Origin: Owenia fusiformis
Taxonomy: Eukaryota > Annelida > Polychaeta > Sabellida > Oweniidae
Reading direction: 5' to 3'
Assembly (NCBI GenBank): GCA_903813345.2
Contig: CAIIXF020000008.1
Coordinates: 37,634,867-37,698,866, forward strand
Length of the DNA stretch: 64,000 nucleotides
Shown: piece after piece, positions 22,626 through 35,620 of the stretch
Layout: the number at the start of each line of letters is the position of its first letter
Numbering within the stretch: position 1 is the stretch's first letter
Program-made: the position numbers and the translations under genes
Notes under the pieces: generated by a model
What the model was told of the DNA's origin: nothing
Databases searched by the model: none
The model's input: the letters and a program-made list of their open reading frames with translations, nothing else

Positions 22626-25155
22626 AGGTGTTTGAGGTGTTTTACTCAGAGGCTAGATGTTTTATTAGGACGTTCAAGCATTGCCTATTCTTCAGTTTTC
22701 GACTATATTAAATGAGACATTAATTTCATGTCTTCCTTTTTCCGAAAATTCGATACATTTTAAGATCATCTATGGTATTACAAACTATAATTTTTATGTA
22801 ACAAACGTGATATACCATATTATCATCCATAGAAGTTCATCACATCTTTGTACACAAGTTCTACTGCACTGTACATAGAAGACCAGCTGCCAGTCTGTCT
22901 TTCCTGAGGGAGGGTTATTCTTAGTATTCTAACCTTTTGAAATTGAGATGACAAAGAATCATTTGTCATTGAAGGGAATTGGAGTGAAGGTTGGTTATTG
23001 TATCCAATACTTTTGTAATATTACTAAGATGGTGACATTTTCTTATGCTGATGCCTTGTTATCCAGTGGATTCCGAAAAAAAAGAGCTTGACCTTATCCC
23101 AGTGTTTCCATTTTAATTGATCATGTGATATCTCATTTGATTAATGATGTAATGTTCCATGTCATTGAAATATGTAGAATCTTGGGTACAGTGCATTATT
23201 TTACTGAACTGATCTCAAAAAGTGACGTTTTTCTGGCACTTAAACCATTGGAGTTTGACAAGAATGCCACACTCCTTTCTCCCATTCTTTGCTTTCTGAA
23301 ATTATAAGACAGTGATCTTTCCAGCATTGAATAACCTATGGCTGGATTCAGTTAAGAATTTTAAACTTTCCCCTGTCGCTGCTGAGAATTGAAAAGTTTC
23401 TTTTCAGAAAGGCATAGCTGTTGAACAAAGTTGAGATTTTGGTCATCATGAAAAATTAGGACATTCAGAGATTAATGAGAATTTAACCTAGTTCAGAAAA
23501 ATTTGGCTCTCATCAGTTCCTTCTCCCTTCAAATAATTTAAATGTGGTCAATATTAGTAATATGCTGAATACTTCATGCATTCTAATTATTTCTCAACAT
23601 TTATTTGATTGTAATTCAAAGCACCAATATATTTATTGAAGCTGTGAGTTTAAGCGGATTATGGAAATTTACTAGCTGATTGAAAAGCTAAACACTTTGG
23701 AATTGGAGAAACTGAATTGGAGAAATTATATTCAATTATGGAACAATTACTTAATACGTATTCTGAATAACACAAAAGCGGATTAACCCTCTAAAAGTTT
23801 ACACATTCCAAATTATTTGAATTTTTATTTTCTTGTAAACTATAGAAATTGATTGTTGGCTTGTAATCAGATATTAATGTGATTTTAATGACTCATTTGT
23901 TAAATAGCAAGAACACAATCACTATAGTGGCCAAAATCTGGAGTTGTGATAAATCTGCATATTCAAGAGAGGAGAATTATCAGTCATTGGTGTGTTAAAT
24001 GTGGATTATCTGAAGGATAATCCAAAATTAAAACACGTCCCATTATAAAAATACCATGGGGGTCATTTAAAATGCAGAATAGAAAGGAAAAGAGAGAAAT
24101 CAGCAAGGAATAAACTAAATGGGCATGTAGGGGACATTCTAAATTGTATAGAAATGTAAGAAAATCAGACATTTCATTTTAATTCTTGAGAGAAAAGACA
24201 TGACTTGGTATGATACATAGGAAATAAGGGTGTACAATGGGGGAGGGGTTGTTATGATATTGAACTCTAATCAATCCCTTTTGAACTGCATGGTTTTCAA
24301 TAGTCTTTGTTCCCATGAACTGTGGGAGAATATGTTCAGCGTATGTTATAAAAAGGAGGGGGTGTTACATGACAAGATTAGAAGCAACCTAGCCAATCAA
24401 ATGAACAGCACAAGCAAGCAAGGTTGCAACCAAACCAATCAAGGTAGCAACTAAACCAAGATAGGTAACAAACTAACCAAGCAATGTATTCAGTGATCTC
24501 CCAAGCATGATAGCAACTGGGTGCTCTAAAGTAGTGAAATATTAAGAATTACAAGCCACCTTGTTGAAAATCTGTTTGGACCCTATCAAAAAGAACCAAA
24601 TATAGCACAACAAGAAAATTAGGGCTCAAGTAATACTCTCAGGAAAAAATCTGAAAAGATCTATTTGGTATTTGATATTCTATTAACTTATGTGTATAAG
24701 CTCCTATTGATCACAACCGTGTATCAATATTAATATAAAGCCTACATTTCAACAATATTATATGATGTAATCTGATACACTAAATTGCAATCATTGTTTT
24801 ACTAATTAATTGGACATATTTGTAATAATTCTAATTAATCACCCGTACAGGTATGTGATTGTAATTATTGTATTATGTAGTTTGATCTGGTTGATCTGTA
24901 CACATGTGCAGGTGTTTCCTTTGATCTGTATACTATACAGTTGATCATGAGGCTGGATCCTTTGATCTGGATTAGATCCTGATTATTTCTTTGATCAATG
25001 TAAATGTTTAGCTCCTATTTTGATTTGTGTTTATGTAACTTGAATTGTATGTAAATCTGTAAAATATTACCCTTCCCAAGAGAGCTCTCTTATGTTAACA
25101 TTATTGCTAAAATGTCCCATTAATGGGCTTTTAAATCAAAGAGGTTTTGAGTCTG
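22626..25155. other. No gene recognised
   Basis: AT-rich DNA with only short open frames, none with recognisable domains or convincing splice contexts. It could be intergenic, or an intron of the plus-strand gene that ends at 32.1 kb. Confidence 0.45.
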
Positions 25156-25555
25156 GGCAATCTGCGCGAGATTCGGTTTTTACTTGGTTCGGTTTTTCAT
25201 TAAAGGAAGTACTTCATTCCCATGATTCAAAGTGCTTTTCTGCCATCGGTTCGGTTTAAGTTTGTACAACACACATCTACAAATCTGGGGCAGGTTGATA
25301 TTATGTCATTACATTTGTTTTGGGTGTGTACTTTTTGTTTTGACACTAAACAAAAATATTCCCGAACTATATGGTGCATCATGGGTAGGGACTGCTGTGA
25401 AATAATGAATGTAAGTGACATCTATCTCAAATTAAATGTTCTTAATAAGTTATTAGTTGCGCATGCGCTATGATGATTTGAACCAATTAAATTGCTGGAT
25501 TTAATGCGCATTCGCTAAAAACCGAACCAAAAAATGGAATCTCGCGCAGATTGCC
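25156..25555. mobile_element. ~400-bp TIR element (MITE-like)
   Basis: Ends read GGCAATCTGCGCGAGATTC on the left and, as complement, on the right, followed in both by TTGGTTCGGTTTTT. The interior lacks a transposase. No clear target duplication was found, so the exact ends may be off by a few bases. Confidence 0.75.
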
Positions 25556-28174
25556 TCTAGTGGAGGTTTTACTGTTTTTGCCAAGGGTCATTGTACCCTG
25601 ATAAAATTCAGTGAATGCTATTTTGGTTGTGTCTCTGATGATGGGCTGTATACTGATTGGTTGATGCTTGATCAAAGGATTATCTCTCTCAGAGTGTAGA
25701 TCTCCTTTAAAGATGCAAAAATGGAAAGACTTGGGTTTTGGTCCATCATCAATGATGCGTGTAATCCCTTGATTAACCTACTGGCAAAGTGATCCATTAT
25801 TTTCACCCCCATGGGGATTTTACCAATTTCTTTTTGTGTTAAATCAATTTAGGCATTCATCATAGTGGCCGTTCTATCAAGGAAAACATAAATCTATCCT
25901 CGATTGAACTTTGAATCAAATCTTCACTAAGGCTCAGGCATTTTTATAATTTATATCAGTCGAGTTGCTGGTCGCTACGGTCTATCATTATCTCATTGTA
26001 GTGATGATATTATTTGATTAAAGATGTTCATTCACAAATTGTGCTCAACAATGACTTTGTTTTAAATCAATCTCAAATGAATACCTGATATTTCAACCAT
26101 TGACAATTCAACAATATGGTTGAGTAGAGTGTAGAGTGGGTATCTTAACTAATCATGTTCAACATGTTGAAATTCAGTTTGCCACATGTCAAAATGATGA
26201 AATATCGAGATATTTTGACTAAAACAGGATGAGTGAGGCAAACACCCTTGAAGCTGATATTGATTAGATTTTGTAATGGATTCAGACTATAGTTTACCCC
26301 AATCCTTAAAGATCAGAGACATCTCTCCAAACTTGAAAAATGCAAGAAAGAAACATTCACAGTCGTTCAATACGGCCCTCAAGAACTACACTACCACTTC
26401 CCACAATCTCTCTCTAAACCAGGGGTATGTTGGGAAATGGAAGAAGTATTGTTTAAAGGGTTCCGATCAGCATCCCGTATAAAAACAATATGGCGGCTCC
26501 AGGCGAATCAACTGGATCAGTCCATTTTTAAGAAATAAGGGGAGTTCTGTAAAATCCAGTTTATTGAAATTGTCTTTGAGATAAGATAATCCGTTTATAA
26601 TGATTTTGAAAACGTTATCCAAAGAGTGATTGCGTTCAAATAATACATGTACAACAGCCAATATAAATTATTTTATTAGAAACCGGGTTGTCTTGCTTTG
26701 TTTCATTTGTAGGATATTTCATATGCCAAGCTGTGTGCTATTACGTTATGGGGAAATTTAGATGCCAATTTTTCCTTATTATACACAAATAGAAGATCCT
26801 GAAACTTCACCCATAAATGTGGAATTGATTTGTCAAAATAAAAATCACCCTTTTATAAATGTGTGACGATCTATAATATACTTATGCTATATAACAGTTA
26901 GAGGTGTTGACACAACGAACTCGAACCTGTGAACCCTTGAGTATTATTCCGGGATCGGGCCTTTTATACTAAACGGTGAGCAACACCAGAAACGAGCGTT
27001 CGATTTGCTAAACGATATGCGTCACCCTTTAAAAAGCATTATCAGCCCCAGTAAGGACTCCCAATCCCACCACGTCAGTGATTTCCTCCAGTTTATTTCC
27101 CAAAATCACTCATACGTATGATTCTGTCCATTGTATTCATGCATTTCACCTGTTATATTCATGCATTTTGACTGCTTTCAAGGAACTCTAAAGACACCCA
27201 TGTGTGTGGTTGTTTTCCTCTCCTGATCTCGTTCTTGCTTTTATCTGCTCGTTTTCATTTTATAATTCAATTGATCCCCTGTTGACTGACTGTTCAGGGT
27301 TATTCATGACAGACTGATTTTCTTTGCACATTTCTTTCTATTTGATCTGAGTACATGTTTCAGTACTGATCTCTCAGAGTGAAATCAGTGGTGATATATG
27401 GATACTGATTTATGTACTGATTTTTTCAATGCTTCTCTCTCTATTTAGACATCTCTGAGGCACAGCCCTCCATTTCATTCATAACACCAAAATGTTCCCA
27501 CCCCTACTAATTTAATTGCCTCCTTTGACAATAAAACATAAGAATCCTAAATTGTTGCACAAGTCAAAAACTTTAAAGTGTTGCAATTTTGATCACCCAG
27601 GGTTAGAATCTTGGAATCCTGAATTCAGAAATGGTTTAAGGCTATTCATTTACTTTTGCTGTTTATACTATGTTTGAAATATGCTGTCCCTTTTTGGCAA
27701 AAAACACCTCAGTACTCCTTTCAGTTGATTCATATTCTCCCATGAAAGACCATTACTACTTTTTGGCTCATTATGGTCAGAATCAAAACTGTAAAATTGC
27801 CTATCATATTAAGAGGTAAATTATTGTTACTAAATTCTGGGCTGTGAAATTGATATTTCTACACCACTGTTCCTTTATCTCAATTCCTCATGTTATAATC
27901 TGGATGAACCTGTTCCTTTATATCAATAAGCCAAACTTACCATTGCGTTGCAAGTGGACCAAAACAGTTTTGAGGTAAAATGACCCAATTCTGTTGGTCT
28001 ATACAAGCTGTTCCTGTTATATCACTTACAATTAGTACATTAGCCTTATTTTCAAAATTAGTTGGCCCATATTTTCAAAAACTTGGCCCACATAATCAAT
28101 AAAGTACACAACCCCAATCTGCACTATAAAATCATGGTATGGTAAACTCAAATAGTACAGTACCGTATGGTACA
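25556..28174. other. No gene recognised
   Basis: Unique-looking AT-rich DNA. A short ORF start in the context ATATGGCGGCTCC at about 26,490 closes after a dozen codons. Nothing else is recognised. Confidence 0.45.
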
Positions 28175-28197
28175 ATATATATATATATATATATATC
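28175..28197. repeat. (TA)n microsatellite
   Basis: About eleven uninterrupted AT dinucleotides. Confidence 0.9.
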
Positions 28198-28354
28198 TTT
28201 TATTGACTCTCTGATGTCATTACAATGACATATTTATTTATTTTATTTATTTATTTCGATCTACACTTTTGAAACAGTGGCACGCTCTGCAATGCAAAGG
28301 TGCGTCGAATGTACATATTAAGATAAAGCAATTATTACAACTTACTAAAAACAT

Positions 28355-28925
28355 TCATTTTGAGTATTTAATATAAACTGATTTTAAAAACCTTTTAAAA
28401 CACTTGTCAAACATTCTACCTTGTTCTTTCCCCCAAATTTCAAAGACATCATCCCCTAACATGTATTTTAGCTTCTCCTCAGGAGAGAGAGAGATGAATT
28501 CAGCTACTAAAAGAGCGTCACATTTTGAAGTTATATCATTTATAAATTGTAACCTTTCATTAATGAACTTAGGGCATACAATGAATCGGTGAATTAAATC
28601 TTCAATGTCATTAGTTTTACAATGAGGGCAAATTCCATCACTTTTCTTCCATCGTTTATTATCCTCCTCCAAGTTAAAGCACCCAGTTCTTGCCATAAAT
28701 TTTAACCTGGAGCAATAGAAATCGATGTCATCTTGGAGGTAGTTCTCTTTAAATGTATGTTTCTTAAGAACAGTGTAAGTTTTCAGTGATGTTCTCTTAT
28801 CTATAGCTCCGAAAAAATCTGTATTCTTCATTTCATTAGAGATTTCTAGGAAGGACTTATACCAAGTTTGATCAGTTGACTTTAAACAACTATCTAGGCC
28901 ATGTTTAATTAGGGTATCAGAAATT
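28355..28925 (-). CDS. LINE ORF2-like protein, C-terminal zinc-knuckle part (frame-shifted)
   Basis: In the second frame the protein continues YIKSISDTLIKHGLDSCLKS and reaches CPHCKTNDIEDLIHRFIVC, a C-x2-C-x9-H-x4-C zinc-knuckle-like motif typical of the C-terminal region of several LINE clades. It stops at 28,355. It overlaps the end of the reverse-transcriptase frame by a few codons, so this is one gene with a slip and not two genes. Confidence 0.8.
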
Positions 28926-31017
28926 GATTTAATATACTGGGCCAGGATGAAATCTTATTATCTTCGAAACGCTTAAACATTTCCATAAATATATTTCTAA
29001 AAAGTGTACTTTTTTCCATGCGCTTCTGTAGATGAAGGTAATAATCTATTATTCTTTTGTCAATGGTATTCAAAATTGGACGCCATCCTAAATCACCAAT
29101 AACCGCTTCCCTGGCAGGCTTCATATTTAGATTAAAAACTGATCTTCCAATGTTATATTGGAAAGAATTCATATCGTTACATTTGGATTTCGATTCAAAA
29201 GTAAGAATACCACACCCATGTAATATTGCTGGAATGAACACATTATTGTGAAGAGTATCGCCAAATTTAAATCGTTGTATATTAGAGTGCTTGTTTAGGG
29301 TTGTATTAATATAGAGGCTTATTTTCTTAGCTTTGGGTCTTAAAAGTTCCTTAAAATGTGCTGTATCACTTAGATTGTTACTTATAATAACTCCTAGGTA
29401 TTTGTAGACTTTAGTTTCAGTGAGATTCAAATGGCCTAGTTTCCATGATGCATTGGGATTGATTTTTCGACCTACTGGCATTATTTTGGACTTTTTCGTG
29501 TCAAACTGAAACCCCCAGTATACAGAGAATTCATTAGCAACATTTAACATTTTGGATAACTGATGTTCTGATTCAGCTAAAAGTACTACGTCATCAGCAT
29601 ATAAAAGGGCAGGGATTCTTTGTCCACCTAAAGGGATTCCTAAATTTTCATATTTGAGTCTTTCTGTAAGATCATTCATTATAACAAGAAATAGAGTCGG
29701 TGAGAGGGCACATCCTTGTCGGACACCATATTCTGATTCAAAAAACTCACTCTCAAAATCTCCAAAAATTACTTTATTTCTTATCCCTGAATATAAAAGT
29801 TTCAAAATCCTCCATGGTTTCCCACAAATACCTTTCTCCCACAATTTACAAAATAAAAGATCCCTGTCAATAACATCAAAGGCTTTCCTAATGTCCAAAA
29901 AGCCCAGAAATGTCTTTAGTTTTTTATCTTTCCTAATACTACATAAGCCCTTTAGTAGGAAGATGCTATCTTCCAAGCGTTTCCCATTTAAAAAGGCTCC
30001 CTGGAGTTCATCAAATGTCTCATTTTTTAAAAAGAAGTTCATAAGTGAGTTTTCCATAAGAGATGCAAATAGTTTGTATACATTTGATGTAACAGTTACT
30101 CCTCTGTAATTGTCAAGAATCTTTAAAGAATTGCTTTTATGAATTGGCTTTAAAAGTCCATCCCTCCATTCATTAGGAAAAGTCTCTCTGGACATGAAAT
30201 ATTGAAACATTGAATTCAAAGAGTTCACTATTGATACACCTCCATATTTCAAAAATTCATTTGGGATTCTATCAGTACCACAAGATTTATTGTTTTTAGT
30301 CAATTTAATATTAGTCAAAATATCATCAAATGAGAAATTAATATGAGATAATGTTCCATTTCCAAAATTGGTCTCATTTTCATATTTGGATAATAAATCG
30401 TTCAAAGGTGGTTTAGAGTTTTCATTGTTTCTATTTACCTTTCCAACCTTTTGCCAATATTCCTTAAGCAAACGAGATATTTCTTTCGGGTCACTAACTG
30501 TTCTTTCGGGGTTATTAGGGTCAGTTATTTCAATTGGGTATTTACTTTTTGCATTAAACATTTTGAGCGTCTTCCAAAAGGATCTCGAACTAGTTGACTT
30601 CTTAAATGAGTTTTTAATTAGGATATTGAGGTGGTTATTAATGTGACGTTCTTTAATGTAATCTGACATCTTTCTCTTTCGTTCAAGGTAAACATCCCAA
30701 ATATCCTTTAGTGTATCTGGATCTGGATCAAATTTACAGACATATCTGTGTAATCTACAGGCATCTTTTCTATTTTTCAGGAGTCTTTTCAATTCCTCAT
30801 CCCAGAATGACCTTAACTTTGGATTAAATGATTTTTCCCCAACAACTTCCATCCCAACATTTAGGACTTTTGATTTCCAACTTTCCCAGATATCATTTGG
30901 ATCTGCCAATGTTTCCGGGTCCCAACCCTTTAAAGATGCCTGTAGTTTACTTTCAAAAGCTGACCAGTTGGTAGAATCTGAGATATTCCATTTTGGACAC
31001 TGTCTTTTATATTGTTA
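28909..31017 (-). CDS. LINE ORF2-like protein: reverse transcriptase
   Basis: An open frame of about 700 codons with no upstream start, entering from the truncated 5' side (CPKWNISDSTNWSAFESKLQ). Reverse-transcriptase boxes appear in order: KSCGTDRIPNEFLKYGG, LKPIHKSNSLKILDNYRGVT, TFLGFLDIRKAFDVIDRD, YGVRQGCALSPTLFLVIMND and ALLYADDVVLLAES, then the thumb segment KTKSKIMPVG-like (TKKSKIMPVGRK) and YKYLGVIISNN. The catalytic aspartates (LDIRKAFD and YADD) are present. The frame closes at 28,909. The rest of the protein continues in another frame from just upstream of that point, implying a single one-base slip. Confidence 0.9.
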
Positions 31018-31264
31018 TTATTCCGATCACTATGGGAATGAACTACCCTGTCGTCTTGAAACAAAAATTATTATTAGTCACTAAAAACTACAATCTACAA
31101 AACTGACCTAAGACTAAACTAACTATTGAATACAAAAATAAAGTTGTTGTCAAATACAATTCTAATTACATCATCAAATGTAAAATACAGAATACAAGAT
31201 AATTGTAAAATACAAATATAACTTGACAGAAATTTAAATATCAGTGTGATGCATCGTTGACACA

Positions 31265-31740
31265 TTAATCCAATTTTTTGAGAGAATGATAGATGAACTT
31301 TGCTAAATGTAAAATTACATAAGAATTTTTGTGAGACATTAGTTTTTTAAAAATAATGTCAGGACTGCCTACAAAATTAAATCGTGTAAGTGTGTCAAAC
31401 AAAAATTTTCTTTCTGTAATGTTTTTCTTACAAATCATGATGAAGTGTTGTTCATCTTCTAAAATACCACAAATATTACATAAACGTTCATCTACAGGTT
31501 TTGGCTTTGGCTTTAAATGACGACCAAGTTCTATATGTAACTTGTGGGAACTAAGCCTAAATCTACAAATTGCTTGCCTGTAATTTTTATTTTGGATATT
31601 TAAATAACTCTCTCTTTCAAAGACATTTTTGAATTTAACATAAGTTCTCAATATCATGCTCAGACTAAATAATAGTGTTGTCATGAACGATTCTGCAATT
31701 TCTTTCTTTTGATATGGTGCTTTCATCTTTAATTAAATGA
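31265..31740 (-). mobile_element. C-terminal fragment of a second LINE
   Basis: A 153-codon minus frame includes YRQAICRFRLSSHKLHIELG and CNICGILEDEQHFIMIC, a C-x2-C-x7-H-x4-C knuckle. RLSSHxLxIExGR...ERxCxxC...EDExHFxxxC is a motif I recall from the C-terminus of LINE proteins in many aquatic animals. No reverse-transcriptase core is present upstream. It differs in sequence from the LINE next to it, so it is a separate insertion. The roughly 240 bp on its 3' side are probably its 3' UTR. Confidence 0.7.
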
Positions 31741-31966
31741 ATGTTAGAATAATGTATTTGACATCACATTGCTAACATTTATTGTATCACCAATTCAAAC
31801 AGAAAAAAACAAACAAATAACAATATCTATAAAAAACACTTTAAAATGCACTTATTTTGAGTATTGTATGGTGCTCCATCTATAGAATCAGTTGAATGTT
31901 AGAATCATATTTCTGACATTAAATTAATTAATAAATTAACTCATATTCTGTCTTGTGTACTTACAG
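31741..31966 (+). other. Probable intron end upstream of the terminal exon
   Basis: AT-rich and non-coding. It ends TTGTGTACTTACAG at 31,953-31,966, an acceptable splice acceptor with a modest pyrimidine tract. Confidence 0.4.
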
Positions 31967-32147
31967 ATGGTGGGCCAGGGACCTGTGGAAAAAGTTCTTT
32001 GATACAATGCTTAACATCCCAAGCTGTAACGACCTTCCAGATGTAGGGGCCATTAGAAAAGAATTCCAAAATTATTTCAAGAACAAATACTCCGATGATA
32101 TCCAGTCTATCCTACAAAGTGTTGACTTAATGTACATTGATGTATAG
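31967..32147 (+). CDS. Probable terminal exon of an unidentified gene
   Basis: After the acceptor TACTTACAG the frame (phase 2) reads WWARDLWKKFFDTMLNIPSC, then NDLPDVGAIRKEFQNYFKNK and YSDDIQSILQSVDLMYIDV before TAG at 32,145-32,147. The composition is protein-like: hydrophilic, helix-prone and without repeats. The base composition is less AT-rich than its surroundings. I do not recognise the family. Upstream exons were not found and may lie outside the window or in the unrecognised stretch to the left. The last 17 codons and the stop are the first unit of a 77-bp minisatellite. The exon could also be a remnant of a repeat, but the splice-site context favours a gene. Confidence 0.5.
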
Positions 32148-32540
32148 ATACACATGAGAGAAAGTTCTTTAATGATATCCAGTCTATCCTACAAAGTGTT
32201 GACTTAATGTACATTGATGTATAGATACACATGAGAGAAAGTTCTTTAATGATATCCAGTCTATCCTACAAAGTGTTGACTTAATGTACATTGATGTATA
32301 GATACACATGAGAGAAAGTTCTTTAATGATATCCAGTCTATCCTACAAAGTGTTGACTTAATGTACATTGATGTATAGATACACATGAGAGAAAGTTCTT
32401 TAATGATATCCAGTCTATCCTACAAAGTGTTGACTTAATGTACATTGATGTATAGATACACATGAGAGAAAGTTCTTTAATGATATCCAGTCTATCCTAC
32501 AAAGTGTTGACTTAATGTACATTGATGTATAGATACACAT
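32097..32540 (+). repeat. 77-bp minisatellite overlapping the coding end, 5 full copies and a partial one
   Basis: GATATCCAGTCTATCC starts at 32,097, 32,174, 32,251, 32,328, 32,405 and 32,482, exactly 77 bp apart. The copies look identical apart from the left edge. Each unit holds the last 17 codons of the exon, its stop codon TAG, and about 23 bp that would be 3' UTR. A worn, shorter relative (ATAATATCCAATCATGGACA) follows at about 32,573-32,607. Confidence 0.95.
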
Positions 32541-32609
32541 GTTCTCCATGTACCAAAAAAGTGCTTCTCTGATAATATCCAATCATGGACATTGATGTGT
32601 AGATGTACA

Positions 32610-33216
32610 AAAGTAAAGAAACTACTAGAATGTTTTCTGATATTTGGATGTACTTCAATGGGGTGATTAAATGGCAAAATTGGAGCACATTTTTCCAGAA
32701 ATTAGGTCATATTCCACACAAATAGGGCCTTTTGAAAACAAGGCCTAATATACATATTTTATTCTTGGAGTGTCATGACTATGTAAGATGCCTCATGCAT
32801 CAGGCATATATCTTATTTTATGTAATCAACATCATTTTTTGTAGTCATTTACTAAAAATACTTTTTGTAGATTTATTAAGTATGTGTTATATTATCTTAT
32901 AGCCGTTGGCTGTATATATAAGTTTTATAGATATTTCTTGGTTGGAGTTCAGAGAATGGAAACCAATGTGTGGAGTTACTTAAATATATGAGTACCCTCC
33001 CCTTCAAAAGTTTGGCATCCAAGACTCTTGATTAGATAACTGAAAAAGGCTTTTTATGCATAATAAATCCCTTCTTCCTGAATAACATTAGGTGAGCAAT
33101 TCATGTCTTTGATGATCTGTCTGAATTTGAGTTAATGTTTCCAAACTTTTTGAGTTGAGTATAATTCATGACTTGATCTAAAATGCTTTGATTTATGTAA
33201 TTATGCCATCTATATA
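32610..33216. other. 3' flank, nothing recognised
   Basis: AT-rich DNA that probably includes the 3' UTR and downstream region of the terminal exon. I did not identify a poly(A) signal that could be assigned with confidence. Confidence 0.4.
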
Positions 33217-33218
33217 TA

Positions 33219-33600
33219 GTCCAGCGGAATCGATGGAGCTGGTTGCCTTCTAGGATGTATGCTATGTCTTTGTATTTTCTTCATCTATATGTTGTTGACT
33301 TTCAAAATCAGAACTGTGCCGGTTTGGCACTGGTGGGCAAAATTTTTTACAGCCTTGTATAGGTGGCGCCCCCTATGAAATACCCTTTTAATTAAGGAAT
33401 TTTTTTCAATGATCTTGAGCAGAGTCTTTAACTCAAGCCACCTAGTATAACCTGTTATATATCCTTAATGGCATGTCTGTTTTTTTTCCTTACCTAAAAT
33501 CTCATATTTACAGAGTACTGGTCATTTATCCCCCTGATATCGCATATATTCCAAGGGGTCACTATGTTTTGAAGGCATAAAATTTGAACAAAGCGTAATT
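33219..33600. repeat. Left terminal inverted repeat of the 7.6-kb element
   Basis: The outer ~175 bp match the complement of the right end closely; inward similarity is patchy. The word GGTGGCGCCCC occurs in both arms. Confidence 0.8.
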
Positions 33601-34399
33601 GTGATCTCACATTATTCATAGATATGACTTAATACATGTTTGGGATGGTGTTAAGATAAAAAGCTTCTGTCTTAAATATTTTAAGAGTAAAAAATAATTT
33701 GTTATCACAGTAAAGTCTAATATAAAACGATGCAATTCGTAAAAAGGTTACATTCAAAAGTCTATTTTGACTTAACTTTGAATTATCCTTAACACCATCA
33801 TTTTAAATACATTTTATTAAATGAAGTAACTATTTTAATTTTAACACATGAAAACAGAAATCAAGGATTGAGCACTAATTGTTTAGTATATAATCCATGG
33901 TCATGCCACCATGTCTGAAGGGGGGGAGGGGGTTTTGTTACCGGACATTCTGCCAATGAGTAGATGTTAACATGGAATACTTATCAACTTCATACAGGCA
34001 AGGCTAGATATTTACTGGATGATGAAAGGGTTTGAAATACTGTTCATAAAAATTTGTATCTATCATAAATAAATTAATTTACCATTCTTTGTCAAATATA
34101 TTGTAGCTCATTGAGTGTCAGCTTTTATTCGGTTAGCAAGGGTATCATTTTTGGTCCCTTTATCCATACTTCTTGGACAGCTTGCAGAACAATTCCATCA
34201 TCAAGATCATCATCATTTGTTTCATTGGTGACTGTGACTATCAGTTTGGTATGTTTATGCAACACTCTTCATCTTTGCAAAGGCAAAATATACTGCAGGA
34301 CAATGGACAAAGTAGTCTTACAGCACAGACAACAATCTATACAACAAATGATAATATTGCTGGCACACTTCTCACGTGTACAATGTATCATCTTTAGCA

Positions 34400-35070
34400 C
34401 TGAGTCTGGTGCACACAAAGAAATTTGGTGGAAGTTTAAATGACACTAACATGTTGTTGACAATATCCATTTGCCAGCCATACTCCAGTGGTTGCAACTT
34501 ATATAGGAGAAGGGTTGGGCTGCATGTTTACACAGGGATGTTTGTAGATGAGCATGTTTCCTCAAAGGCCTTGTTTGAAGGTGGCAATGATTGTAGTTCT
34601 GGCAGCATTTCTCTTGGTCCACACAGCAAATCTAACATCAGATGACTGGATTGATGCCATAACATGCTGCTGTGAATTTAGTAGCCTGTGTCTTTACATC
34701 AGATATTGGTATGTGGTCTTCTCCGATCCAGCTTAAAGGAGCATTTCAAGTCTGAAGTTAATTTCTTTAGTCTTGCCTGTATGGTAAAGACTAGATGTTG
34801 TGTCACAGTCTTTCAGGCTATGGGCAGCAAGAAGTTGTGAGGTGAAATTTTTGTTGGAAGTTGACACAGACTCCATCGTAACATAAGCAATTAGATGGTG
34901 TTTTTCATAGTAGTGAAGCAATAGGATTAAGACACTAGTGTCGTCATATACTTCATTGATATTTTTTCTTCCAGTTTTGGTGTTCATAACATATTTGTTT
35001 GTTGGTGTTTTCAGGTTACCAGATTCATCAAACATAGAGGTGTGGATGGGTGCCATTGGCCTAGCTCAAA
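34400..35070 (-). pseudogene. Fragment 4 of the uncharacterised family: ADTDVF/HALTGCDT-like and C-terminal parts
   Basis: The minus frame at 34,733-35,056 includes DDTSVLILLLHYYEKHHLIA and LLAAHSLKDCDTTSSLYHTG. I recall the corresponding blocks (ADTDVFxLLLxxY ... AHALTGCDTTSxxxGxGK) from large uncharacterised proteins of cnidarians, molluscs, arthropods and fish. Further along the minus strand, about 34,690-34,590 reads VRFAVWTKRNAARTTIIATF, where that family has a HxxRAxxQxxxWKxA block. Near 34,510-34,440 a piece reads PLEYGWQM, matching the position of its xxxxGWxxxxxxxxP block. The gene is broken. No function is known to me; the first block resembles the acidic clusters of PIN/XPG-like nucleases, which is speculative. 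Confidence 0.6.
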
Positions 35071-35620
35071 TGACTTGATAGTTTTCATATCAACATTGGC
35101 TTTGGAAGGGGGAGGGCACTGGGGATGACCGCCTCCTCCCTTTCCCAGATTTTTTTAGGCTAGAATTTGAAAGCTCTTGACAGCTAATTAAAGTCAAATG
35201 ATACTATGCCATTATTTAGTGTATATCAAGCATAGAAGATCTCATTTATCATTAATATATTTACATTATGTTATTCTGTACCATTGTTTCTAAAGAACCC
35301 ATACAGTATGTAAATACTTTGGAGAATAAGAGCAAAATGTATATTTTAGTAAAATTCAAAGAATTTTAGTCAAAGTCAAGCTAGTTTTCTTTAAACACAA
35401 TCTTCTCTTGTTTTTATTATTGGGAATATTGTGCTGAGATGTTCATAATGCATCAGAGAGGATCTAAATCTGAACATTTTTTGAGGGCATGCCCCCCCCC
35501 CCCAATCCACGCTTCACGCACGATCCATCCATGTCCAAAAGTCAACCCCCTCCCTTGCGAAATCCTTCTGACGCCCCTGTATTAAGTTGCCGGTTTACCA
35601 GGCTCAAACTCAAACTAGAG
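35070..35620. other. No gene recognised (interior of the 7.6-kb element)
   Basis: Contains pyrimidine or purine runs (poly-C at about 35,492-35,502) and AT-rich DNA. In the family gene this would be the position of a middle section, but no coding is visible. Confidence 0.4.

Larger units (their letters stand above)
28225..31020 (-). mobile_element. 5'-truncated LINE (2.8 kb) with nearly complete reverse-transcriptase ORF
   Basis: On the minus strand the copy begins near 31,020 inside the linker before the reverse transcriptase, without an endonuclease domain. It ends in an AAATA-type repeat tail at 28,225-28,258. The tail, the truncation and a single long ORF are typical of target-primed LINE insertions. 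Only one frame slip was noticed, so the copy is fairly young. The clade is not resolved; the boxes NYRGVTVTS, GVRQGCALSPTLF and YADDVVLL differ from the CR1/Jockey-like element at 3-22 kb. Confidence 0.9.

Noticed and set aside
28404-30646. Plus-strand open frames of 62 to 151 codons across the LINE
   Set aside because: They are antisense shadows of the minus-strand reverse-transcriptase frame.
34111-34645. Plus-strand frames of 74 to 110 codons
   Set aside because: They lie antisense to the decayed family gene and show no domain.
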